Shown: in pieces, positions 34,833 to 42,165 of the stretch
Position numbering within the stretch: the first letter of the stretch is position 1
Layout of the letters: each line of letters begins with the position of its first letter
Assembly: GCA_938014945.1 (NCBI GenBank)
Contig: CALLQH010000080.1
Span: forward strand, 1 to 56,577
DNA: 56,577 nucleotides
Origin: an uncultured bacterium
Lineage (GTDB): Bacteria > Pseudomonadota > Alphaproteobacteria > SP197
Reading direction: 5' to 3'
Notes under the pieces: model-generated
Told to the model about the DNA's origin: nothing
The model's input: the letters and a program-made list of their open reading frames with translations, nothing else
The model's database searches: none
Made by a program: the position numbers and the translations under genes

Positions 34833-35573
34833 TCAGGGACGGCGGATCAGGATCTGGCCGTTGCGGATGTGGACGAAATCGACCGGGTTCACCTGCAGAT
34901 AGGCAAGCACGGCATCGCGCACGCTGGTGCGTCCCTGTTCGTCCTTCCAGCCCCAGTCGTCGCCGCAGATGAAACCGCCGGATTTGACCTTGCGGTGGGC
35001 GAGCACGAAATCCTGCAAGACGACCTCGAAGGAATGGTCGCCGTCGATGAAGCAGACATCGAGGGAGCCATCGGGCAGGGCCTGCAGGCCGTCGACCGAC
35101 AGTGCGCGCTGGATGTGCACCTCGGGCCGGTTGGCAAAGCGCTTCACCACCGAGGTATGCAACCGGTCCATGCCCGCCTGGTCCTTGACCGACAGGCCGC
35201 CGTACATGCGCTTGGGGAACTGCGGCTGGAACAGCCACGGGTCGATCAGGTGAAGCGCGCTGGGCTCCAGCTTTTCCAGAAGCACCGCGGCGAAGTCGCC
35301 GCGCCAGACGCCGATCTCGGCAACCGCACCGCCTTTCACCAGATAGTCGAGCAGGCGCACGCGATAGGGCTTGGGCCCGCTGGGACGCGCGGCGGTACGG
35401 GTTGCCGCGCGCTTGGGCGCCACCTTGAGAACCTTGCCGGCGCCCTTGGCCGCCGCTGGCGCGGCCGCCTTCTTCTGTGGAGGCTTTCCCGATGCCTTGG
35501 CCGCCTTGACGATTGGCGACTTCTTCGCGGGCGCTTTCTTTGCCGCAGCTTTCTTGCCGGAATCCTTGGCCAT
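34833..35573 (-). CDS. Class I methyltransferase with histone-H1-like Lys/Ala tail
   Basis: 246 aa. Residues 1-65 are rich in Lys, Ala and Pro with repeated AAAKKAPAKK-type units like bacterial histone-H1-like proteins. The rest is a Rossmann methyltransferase of the TylF/MacP kind: VAEIGVWRGDFAAVLL, LHLIDPWLF, LDVCFIDGDHSFEVVLQDF and GGFICGDDW. The tail could bind nucleic acid or another anion; the methyl acceptor is unknown. The ATG at 35573 begins the tail, and the upstream SDR gene ends 5 bp earlier, so the two are one operon. Confidence 0.8.
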   Translation of the reverse strand: MAKDSGKKAAAKKAPAKKSPIVKAAKASGKPPQKKAAAPAAAKGAGKVLKVAPKRAATRTAARPSGPKPYRVRLLDYLVKGGAVAEIGVWRGDFAAVLLEKLEPSALHLIDPWLFQPQFPKRMYGGLSVKDQAGMDRLHTSVVKRFANRPEVHIQRALSVDGLQALPDGSLDVCFIDGDHSFEVVLQDFVLAHRKVKSGGFICGDDWGWKDEQGRTSVRDAVLAYLQVNPVDFVHIRNGQILIRRP

Positions 35574-35578
35574 GACCG

Positions 35579-36361
35579 TCAGCCTGCGCCCCGCACGAAG
35601 GTCTCGCGCCCGCCACTGACATTGAGCACGGTGCCGCTGACATAAGAGGCCTCGGGCGAGGCCATCCAGACGACGGCATTGGCGATGTCCTCGACCTCGC
35701 CGATGCGCCCCAGCGGCACGGCCCGCTTGCCCATCTCCACGACGGCGTCCTGGCCCATGCCGGTGTCGCTGTCCCACATTTCGGTGCGGATGAGGCCCGG
35801 GCGTATGCCGACGACGCGGATGCCTTCCGGCGCGATCTCCTTGGCAAGGCCGATGGTGAAGCTGTCGAGCCCGCCCTTGGTGCCGGCGTAGATGACATCG
35901 CCCGGCAGGCCGCCGTAGAGGCCCGAGATCGAGGAGATGTTCACGATGACGCCGCCCTTGCCGCCGCGCCTGGTCGACATGCGGCGGATCGCCTGCTGGC
36001 AGGTCATGGCTGGGCCCAGCAGGTTGGTCTCGATGATGCGGCGCATCACCTCGGGGTCCTGATCGCCAATCGGCGTTTCGATGGAGATCGCGGCGTTGTT
36101 GACCAGAACGTCGACCGGGCCAAGCTGGCTGTCGGTTTCGGCAAACAGCCGCTCGACATCGCCGGGCCTGGCGACATCGGCCTGCACCGCAATTGCGCGC
36201 GCGCCATGGCTGCGCACCTCCTGTGCGACCGCCTCGGCGCGGTCGGCCGCAGCGGTGTAGTTGACGCAGACGTCGTAGCCCTGGCGACCGGCAAGGCGCG
36301 CGATACCCGCCCCGATTCCGCGGCTGCCGCCGGTTACGATCATGATTCCCTTGCTCGCCAT
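35579..36361 (-). CDS. Short-chain dehydrogenase/reductase
   Basis: 260 aa classical SDR: TGGSRGIG, NNAAISIET, Ser in NISSISG, and YAGTK as the YxxxK pair; the C terminus SGTVLNVSGGRE is of FabG type. It lies 5 bp upstream of the Lys-rich methyltransferase in the same direction and is divergent from gbuA with about 190 bp between them. Possible ketoreductase; substrate unknown. Confidence 0.88.
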   Translation of the reverse strand: MASKGIMIVTGGSRGIGAGIARLAGRQGYDVCVNYTAAADRAEAVAQEVRSHGARAIAVQADVARPGDVERLFAETDSQLGPVDVLVNNAAISIETPIGDQDPEVMRRIIETNLLGPAMTCQQAIRRMSTRRGGKGGVIVNISSISGLYGGLPGDVIYAGTKGGLDSFTIGLAKEIAPEGIRVVGIRPGLIRTEMWDSDTGMGQDAVVEMGKRAVPLGRIGEVEDIANAVVWMASPEASYVSGTVLNVSGGRETFVRGAG

Positions 36362-36553
36362 CGCGTCACGCTCCGTGTGTTCGAGATGAGAGACTCGCCA
36401 ATCGCTGGCGATCCCGCAAGGCCTCAGCGAGCAGCCAGGCGCGAAAACGTCCGATCCATGATTCCCAGCCGGTCCGGGACGACCGCATGGGCCTCTGGCC
36501 CCGGCGACCGCCCGGGGTTAAAGAAGACCGCGCACCGTCGGGGAGAACGAGAC

Positions 36554-37510
36554 ATGAGCCGCACACTGAACCAGCCGCTGGGCGGCAACCAGATGCCCCG
36601 CTTCGGCGGCCCTGCCACGATGATGCGCCTGCCGACCCAGGAGGACGCCGCGGGACTGGACGCCTGTTTCGTGGGCGTGCCGCTGGACATCGGCACCTCG
36701 AACCGCGCCGGTTCACGCCACGGCCCGCGCCAGATCCGTGCCGAATCCTGCCTGCTGCGGCCCTACAACATGGCGACGCGCGCGGCGCCCTTCGACAGCC
36801 TGCAGGTAGCCGACATCGGCGATGTGCCGATCAACACCTTCAACCTGCCCAAGTGCATGGACATCATCACGGACTTCTATGACGAGAAGATCGTGGCCCA
36901 TGGCGCCAAGCCGCTGACCCTGGGCGGCGACCACACCATCGTCCTGCCGATCCTGCGTTCCCTGTTCAAGAAACACGGCAAGCTGGGCCTCGTCCATGTC
37001 GATGCCCATGCCGACATCAACGACACCATGTTCGGCGAGAAGATCGCCCACGGCACGCCGTTCCGCCGTCTGGTGGAGGAAGGAATTCTCGACGGCAACC
37101 GCACGGTCCAGATCGGCCTGCGCGGTTCGGGCTATGCCGCAGAGGATTTCGACTGGCCGGTGGAGCAGGGTTTCCGCGTGGTGCAGGCGGAGGAATGCTG
37201 GATGCGCTCGCTGGAGCCGCTGATGGCCGAGGTGCGCGAGAAGGTGGGCGGCGGCCCGGTCTATATCTCCTTCGACATCGACGGCCTCGACCCGTCCTTC
37301 GCGCCGGGCACCGGAACGCCCGAAATCGCTGGGCTGACGAGCAGCCAGGGTCTGGAGATCATCCGGGGTTGCCGGGGGCTCGATGTGGTCGGGGGCGATC
37401 TTGTGGAGGTTTCGCCGCCCTACGATCCGCACGGCAACACGGCGCTGACGGGCGCCAACATGCTGTTCGAAATGCTCTGCGTCTTGCCCGGCGTCGAGTA
37501 CCGGGCCTGA
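36554..37510 (+). CDS. gbuA: Guanidinobutyrase (ureohydrolase, agmatinase family)
   Basis: 318 aa. Manganese ligands are all present: His127 (LGGDHT), Asp150/His152/Asp154 (VDAHADIND), Asp241/Asp243 (SFDIDGLD). The N terminus NQPLGGNQMPRFGG and the stretch VGVPLDIGTSNR, with PYNMATRAAPFDSL and GFRVVQAEECW, follow Pseudomonas GbuA nearly word for word from memory, more closely than SpeB. GbuA splits 4-guanidinobutyrate into GABA and urea, the last step of the arginine transaminase route. A purine-rich GGGGAGAACGAGA precedes the ATG. The likely aruI gene 4.6 kb away supports this assignment. Confidence 0.86.
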   Translation: MSRTLNQPLGGNQMPRFGGPATMMRLPTQEDAAGLDACFVGVPLDIGTSNRAGSRHGPRQIRAESCLLRPYNMATRAAPFDSLQVADIGDVPINTFNLPKCMDIITDFYDEKIVAHGAKPLTLGGDHTIVLPILRSLFKKHGKLGLVHVDAHADINDTMFGEKIAHGTPFRRLVEEGILDGNRTVQIGLRGSGYAAEDFDWPVEQGFRVVQAEECWMRSLEPLMAEVREKVGGGPVYISFDIDGLDPSFAPGTGTPEIAGLTSSQGLEIIRGCRGLDVVGGDLVEVSPPYDPHGNTALTGANMLFEMLCVLPGVEYRA

Positions 37511-37519
37511 GAGCGGCCT

Positions 37520-37666
37520 CTAGAGGCCCTGCAGGCTGAGCAGCGCCATCAGGCTGGCCATGGCGCCCAGAACGGTCAGGCCGAACATCAGGGCGACCTG
37601 ACGGTTATGATCGCGCCGGGCGATCATCGGGGTCGCGGTGGTGACATCGCTGGATCGGGAATGCAT
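37520..37666 (-). CDS. Small single-pass membrane protein (48 aa)
   Basis: A short open frame of 48 codons starting ATG at 37666 (MHSRSSDVTTATPMI) with an AAGGTGAG ribosome site 6-8 bases upstream, and ending in TAG. The first 23 residues are polar and basic; residues 24-46 are a hydrophobic helix (VALMFGLTVLGAMASLMALLSL) ending at the C terminus, so it should be tail-anchored with the N terminus inside. Function unknown. A similar small ORF lies just upstream on the same strand (37777-37941). Confidence 0.55.
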   Translation of the reverse strand: MHSRSSDVTTATPMIARRDHNRQVALMFGLTVLGAMASLMALLSLQGL

Positions 37667-37776
37667 GGCTTCTCACCTTCTGTTCATCAGGAGCACGTCA
37701 GGTCTGCACCCCGATGAACGCCATGTGGTGTGCGGAGGTTCCGGGCGCCTGTGACCTCAGTCACTCCAGAAGCGGT

Positions 37777-37941
37777 TCAGATGGCGGTGTGGACCACAAA
37801 GGCGCCGGCGGTGCCGACAAAGCCCGCCATCAGCGCAAGGCCGACACAAACGGCGAACTGATACATCGCATCGGCCTTCGCGGCGGCCTTGCGGGCCGCT
37901 TCAAGGGCGGCGCGATCGGAAACTGCAATGTTCTTGGCCAT
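37777..37941 (-). CDS. Small single-pass membrane protein (54 aa)
   Basis: A 54-codon open frame starting ATG at 37941 (MAKNIAVSDRAALEAARKAAAK) with GGGGGAAG just upstream, a good ribosome site. An Ala/Lys-rich amphipathic stretch (residues 10-25) leads into a hydrophobic helix (about 28-51: QFAVCVGLALMAGFVGTAGAFVV) that ends near the C terminus. Same general plan as the 48-aa ORF downstream, though the sequences are not clearly related. Function unknown. Confidence 0.55.
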   Translation of the reverse strand: MAKNIAVSDRAALEAARKAAAKADAMYQFAVCVGLALMAGFVGTAGAFVVHTAI

Positions 37942-38248
37942 GGTACTTCCCCCAAGCTGATGCGGCCCGTTCCATCCGGCGCCGCCGTCGATGAGGGGAA
38001 GATGGTCGATTCGCCTCTGCGGCGCCTATCAAACGGCACGGGTGGGGAGTCGCCTTGGCAATCTGTTTCGCTTTGGCACGAAATGGATGGTCAATCTGTC
38101 ATGCTGAGCGTTTGCGTCAGACCTAACGCATTGGAATAATAGAGAAACCCTTCTCTCCTGCCTCCAAGGTGGATCTGCCGCCCCCGGAACGCAGAAAGGG
38201 GCCGCCCCGGTCCGGAGCGGCCCCTTCATCGCTGAAAACGGCCTTTGA
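37942..38248. other. Intergenic region with a terminator-like hairpin
   Basis: About 307 bases between the 54-aa ORF and the end of the amidinotransferase-family gene. It is less GC-rich around 38090-38150 than its surroundings. The only structure I can support is the hairpin at 38196-38226, listed separately. An upstream promoter for the two small ORFs would fall here, but I cannot point to one. Confidence 0.4.
38196..38226 (-). terminator. Hairpin terminator of the amidinotransferase-family gene
   Basis: A perfect 10-bp stem (AAGGGGCCGC paired with GCGGCCCCTT) with an 11-nt loop, 22 bp after the stop of the minus-strand gene at 38249. On the minus strand the stem runs straight into CCCTTTCTGC, a short T run. 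The core GGGGCCG/CGGCCCC also occurs in the hairpin at 47066-47097. Confidence 0.7.
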
Positions 38249-39154
38249 TCAGACGGGATCGCGGCGCAGGGCCTGGGCCATGCAGTGAACGCCACCGCCG
38301 CCCCGGGTGAAGACGTCGACCTCCGGATCGAAGACCTCGAAACCGTGAGCCCGCAGCTTGGCGTTGAGGTCCTTGGCATGGGCAGGCGCCAGGATCTTGT
38401 CGTTGCCGAGCGACATGACGTTGCAGGCAAGGGCCATGGTGTCCTGGTAGTTGACCTCCACCAGTTCGATCTTCTTGGACTTGAGCCAGGCCATGATCTC
38501 GGGGTCGGTGGTGTCCGGGCAGACCGCGCAAAGCTTCTCGGCCAGCATGCAGACCATCAGGTCGATGTGGACGTAGTGCTCGGCGATCGGCGCGATGCGG
38601 ACCTCCCAGCCCTCCTTCTCGAACCACTTGCGGACCTGCTGGGCCGACTGCTCCTGGGTACGCTCGCCGCACCAGCCGATCAGCACGCAGCCGGGCTCGA
38701 TGATGTCGAAATCGCCGCCCTCGAAACTGCCGGCGGTGACCATGTCATAAATCGGGATGCCCTTTTCCATGTAGAAGCGCACCACGGGGCCGTACTCGCC
38801 CCGGCGCCACCACTGGGCCATCTGGGTGACGACCGCGCCATAGGGCGTCATGAACGAGGAATCGCGGGCATAGACCTGGTAGGGCAGCTCCTCGTCGGGC
38901 TCCAGCCAGTGGACCTTCACGCCGGCCGATTCGTAGGCGTCGACCATCTCGCGGTGCTGGCGCATGGCGAGCTGGTGATCGAAGGCATCGCCGCGCTTCA
39001 GCGTCGCCTTGGAGATCGAGCTGGTCGGCAGCCACTTGTAGTTGTCGGCCGGGCCAAGGAGCACGTCGGTCAGATTGCCGTATTCGGAGTTGCAGCCCCA
39101 TTCGGAAAGGACGGGGGTGTTGCCTTGCGGATTGCGGGCGCGGAGCGGGTTCAT
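38249..39154 (-). CDS. Amidinotransferase/dimethylargininase-family guanidine hydrolase
   Basis: 301 aa of the pentein fold. VYARDSSFMTPYGAV, SFEGGDFDIIEPGCVLIGW, the His of HYVHIDLMV and the late GGGGVHCM (Cys291 as nucleophile) match the Cys-His-acid site of arginine deiminase, DDAH and amidinotransferases. It should attack the guanidino carbon of arginine or a relative; whether it hydrolyses or transfers is not clear. It is divergent from a LysR regulator (118 bp between starts), a layout that usually means control by that regulator, and close to gbuA. A hairpin terminator follows. Confidence 0.85.
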   Translation of the reverse strand: MNPLRARNPQGNTPVLSEWGCNSEYGNLTDVLLGPADNYKWLPTSSISKATLKRGDAFDHQLAMRQHREMVDAYESAGVKVHWLEPDEELPYQVYARDSSFMTPYGAVVTQMAQWWRRGEYGPVVRFYMEKGIPIYDMVTAGSFEGGDFDIIEPGCVLIGWCGERTQEQSAQQVRKWFEKEGWEVRIAPIAEHYVHIDLMVCMLAEKLCAVCPDTTDPEIMAWLKSKKIELVEVNYQDTMALACNVMSLGNDKILAPAHAKDLNAKLRAHGFEVFDPEVDVFTRGGGGVHCMAQALRRDPV

Positions 39155-39272
39155 GGGCGGTCCCTTGTGTGACGGTGTGGAACAAGGTTCGTCCCCGCCC
39201 GGCGTGAGCGCAAGGGAGAAGAATTCCGCGCCTCCGTGAGTTAAACTATCGCTGACCTGCCCGGAGTGCGAG

Positions 39273-40181
39273 ATGCGCCGCCTGCCCCCGCTCAACGCCC
39301 TGCGCGCCTTCGAGGCCGCCGCCCGCCACCTGCACATCGCGCGCGCGGCAGGTGAGCTCAACGTCACCCACGGCGCGGTGAGCCATCAGATCCGTCATCT
39401 GGAGGAGAGCCTGGGCACCGCCCTGCTCGCACGTACCGGCAACCGCATCGCACTGACCCCGGCGGGCCAGCGCCTGCTGCCCGTGCTGAGCGAAAGCCTG
39501 GACCGCATCGCCGAGGCCACGGCGGGCCTCGCCCACGACGGCGCGGCCGAGCAGGTGACCATCGCCTGCGCGCCTGCGCTGGCGGCCAAGTGGCTGGTGC
39601 CGGAGATGACCGCCCTGCTGGAGCGCCATCCCGGTGTGGCCATCGACATCGCGCCGGCCCAGGAACTCGCCTGGTTCGACCCGCGCCAGCGGGCAAGCCC
39701 GCGCGAGGCCGACATCGTCATCGCCTACGGCCGCCCCGACGCCGAGGCGGTAGGCACGGTGCCCCTGCCCGGCATCTCCTTTTTCCCCGTGATGAGCCCA
39801 CGCCTGAGCCACGGGGCGCGAGCCGTGCGGCGGCCCCAGGACATCGCCCGCCACGCCATCCTGCACGATGACGACGGCACCGGCTGGCGCCGCTGGATGG
39901 CGGCGGCGGGGCTGGAGGGCAGTGCCGAGCTGCGCCACATGCGCCTGGGCAACGCCAGCCTCTCCCTGGGCGCAGCGGTCGACGGACTGGGCATCGCGCT
40001 GGGCGACACGATCCTGGCCGATGCGGACCTTGCCGCCGGCCGCCTGGTCGCCCCTTTCGAGATTCGTGTGCCGGCGCCGGGCGCCTATTTCCTGATGCTG
40101 CCCCAGGGCGCGCGACGGCCCGGCGCGCGCGAGGCGGTGGCGACCTGGCTTGCCGACCGCCTGAGTGCGCGCATGACCTGA
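39273..40181 (+). CDS. LysR-family transcriptional regulator (GcvA-like)
   Basis: 302 aa. The N-terminal helix-turn-helix reads PPLNALRAFEAAARHLHIARAAGELNVTHGAVSHQIRHLE, here only summarised by its key parts (AFEAAARHL, THGAVSHQI), followed by a substrate-binding-like effector domain. This N terminus is typical of the GcvA subgroup. It faces the amidinotransferase-family gene across 118 bp that include an AT-rich TTAAACTATC patch just before the LysR start. The likely target is that gene, perhaps with gbuA; in Pseudomonas gbuA is also controlled by a LysR protein. It converges on the histidine kinase with 13 bp between. Confidence 0.9.
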   Translation: MRRLPPLNALRAFEAAARHLHIARAAGELNVTHGAVSHQIRHLEESLGTALLARTGNRIALTPAGQRLLPVLSESLDRIAEATAGLAHDGAAEQVTIACAPALAAKWLVPEMTALLERHPGVAIDIAPAQELAWFDPRQRASPREADIVIAYGRPDAEAVGTVPLPGISFFPVMSPRLSHGARAVRRPQDIARHAILHDDDGTGWRRWMAAAGLEGSAELRHMRLGNASLSLGAAVDGLGIALGDTILADADLAAGRLVAPFEIRVPAPGAYFLMLPQGARRPGAREAVATWLADRLSARMT

Positions 40182-40194
40182 GAAATCCTGTTTG

Positions 40195-42027
40195 TCAGTC
40201 CGGCGCGGAGGGCAGCAGCACCGTCACCGTGGTGCCCTTGCCCAGTTCGCTGGCGACAGAGAGGCTGCCGTGATTCGCCTCGACCAGATCGCGGCACAGG
40301 ATGAGACCGATGCCCGACCCGGTCTCGTGGTTGGTGCCGGGCACCGGACGTTTGGCCTCCAGCTCGAACAGGCGCTCCAGCCGATCAGGAGCGATGCCGA
40401 TACCCGTGTCGGCAACCGTGATGCGTGTCGCGCCATCCTCTGATGCCGCTGAAACCGTCACCACGCTTCCCGCCTGACTGTACTTCAGGGCATTGCCGAT
40501 GATGTTGCGCAGCACGGTCTCGATCATGCGCAGGTCGCCGTAGAGGGCGAGGCCTTCGGGGACCTCTGCCTGCAGGGCGACATCCTTGGCCTCGGCCAGT
40601 GGACGCAGGATGGCGAGCACGCTTTCGATCAGGCCGTCGGCCGGCACCTGCTCGGCCGAAAGCGGGTTGCGTCCGGTCTGCAGGGCCGCCCAGTCGAGCA
40701 GGTTGTTGAGCAGGGTGTAGGCCGCGGCCGCGGCATCGCGCACGTTGTGATAGACCGAGACCAGCCGCGTCTTCTCCATCCGCTCGCCCTCGGAGACCAG
40801 CAGATCGCCGTAGTTCAGCAGGACGTTGAAGGGCGAACGCAGGTCGTGGCCGATGATCGAGAGCAGCAGGGACTTCTGCCCGTCCAGCCGCTCGAGCTCG
40901 GCCTGGGCCTCCTTGCGTTCGGCGACCTCGCGCTGGAGCCGCCCGTTGAGGCGCTGATACCACAGAGCGACGGCCGCCAGGACGACGACCACAGCGGCAA
41001 GGGCGCCCGAGAGACGGTAGAGTCCGCTACGGTCGACCTTGGCATCGGGATCGTAGATGAAGCCGTCGAGGTCGATATCGGCCGGCACCATGCCGACATC
41101 AGCATACTTCTGCGCAATGCGCGCCCAGCGGCCGGGGTTGATGTAGCCGACCTCCACGACATTGGCATTGACCAGCGGCTGCATGGCCGATGCCTCGAAC
41201 AGCAGGTGAGGCAGGCTCTTCTGGGAGTCGTACCGCGTCACGATGAGCGAAGCGATCTCCTCGGGATGGGCCATGGCGTATTGCCAGCCCTTCATCGAGG
41301 CATCGACGAAACGGCGCACCATGTCCGGCTTCTCGTCGATCACCGACTGCATGGTGAAGAGGTTGTCGCCGTAGAAGTCGATGCCGCTCTCGATGGGGCG
41401 CAGCAGGACATAGGGAATGCCGCGTGCGGTGAGCTGATAGGGTTCGTCGGTGGAATAGACCGACATGGCATCGACCCGGCCGCTGATGAGACTTTCGACA
41501 TCGAAGTCATGCTCGACGAGATCAAGCTTTTCGGGGTCGATCCCCTCCTCCGTCAGATAGGCGAAGAGCTCCGCCGAGTGCGGCTCGATCATCAGCTTGC
41601 CGGCGACCAGCGCATGAATGTTCGCCGTGGAGGTGCGGCGCAATGCCATCAGGGCGAGCGGCGAGTGCTGGAAGACGTCGGCGAGCACGACGACCGGTGC
41701 ACCGTCGCGGCGCATCAGCAGCAGGTCCGTGGTGCCTACGCCAAAGGTCGCGCGGCCCTCGACAACCTCGTTCATCGGCTCGATGCCGGGCTGGGCCTCG
41801 ACGATGCTCACCTCCAGCCCGGCGTCTCGGTAATAGCCCTGCTCGGCCGCGGCATAGTAGCCGGCGAACTGGAACTGGTGACGCCACTTGAGCTGCAGGG
41901 TCACCTGCTCGGGCCCGTTCTGACGCGATTGCGCATGCACCGACACCGCCGGAAGCGCAATCAGAACGGCCAGAAGCAAGGCCATGCAGCCCCGTCGGCC
42001 AGCGGCGCTGCGAAACCTGCCTGCCAT
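40195..42027 (-). CDS. Sensor histidine kinase with periplasmic THI5/NMT1-like binding domain
   Basis: 610 aa. Signal segment at 12-32, then an SBP-like domain (about 40-320: LQLKWRHQFQFAGYYAA, GYYRDAGLEVSIVEA) of the kind that binds pyrimidine/thiamin precursors in ABC systems, one transmembrane helix (about 340-357), a coiled stretch, and a HisKA/HATPase kinase: H394 in GHDLRSPF, N box NIIGNALKYS, DTGIGI and GSGIGL. AAGGAGAAGG precedes the ATG at 42027. No response regulator is encoded nearby. It is divergent from the aruI-like gene (138 bp between starts), which it might control in response to an external small molecule. Confidence 0.88.
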   Translation of the reverse strand: MAGRFRSAAGRRGCMALLLAVLIALPAVSVHAQSRQNGPEQVTLQLKWRHQFQFAGYYAAAEQGYYRDAGLEVSIVEAQPGIEPMNEVVEGRATFGVGTTDLLLMRRDGAPVVVLADVFQHSPLALMALRRTSTANIHALVAGKLMIEPHSAELFAYLTEEGIDPEKLDLVEHDFDVESLISGRVDAMSVYSTDEPYQLTARGIPYVLLRPIESGIDFYGDNLFTMQSVIDEKPDMVRRFVDASMKGWQYAMAHPEEIASLIVTRYDSQKSLPHLLFEASAMQPLVNANVVEVGYINPGRWARIAQKYADVGMVPADIDLDGFIYDPDAKVDRSGLYRLSGALAAVVVVLAAVALWYQRLNGRLQREVAERKEAQAELERLDGQKSLLLSIIGHDLRSPFNVLLNYGDLLVSEGERMEKTRLVSVYHNVRDAAAAAYTLLNNLLDWAALQTGRNPLSAEQVPADGLIESVLAILRPLAEAKDVALQAEVPEGLALYGDLRMIETVLRNIIGNALKYSQAGSVVTVSAASEDGATRITVADTGIGIAPDRLERLFELEAKRPVPGTNHETGSGIGLILCRDLVEANHGSLSVASELGKGTTVTVLLPSAPD

Positions 42028-42165
42028 GCCTTCTCCTTCGTGACGCGCCATGGTAGCGAATTCCGGCGCTGGAGGCTTCCCCCGCCGTCGCATTGACAGG
42101 CGGGCTCCGGCGTCCCGAAGATGACGCCGCGCGACAGCGCCCAGACAGCGAAACAAGGAACTCCC

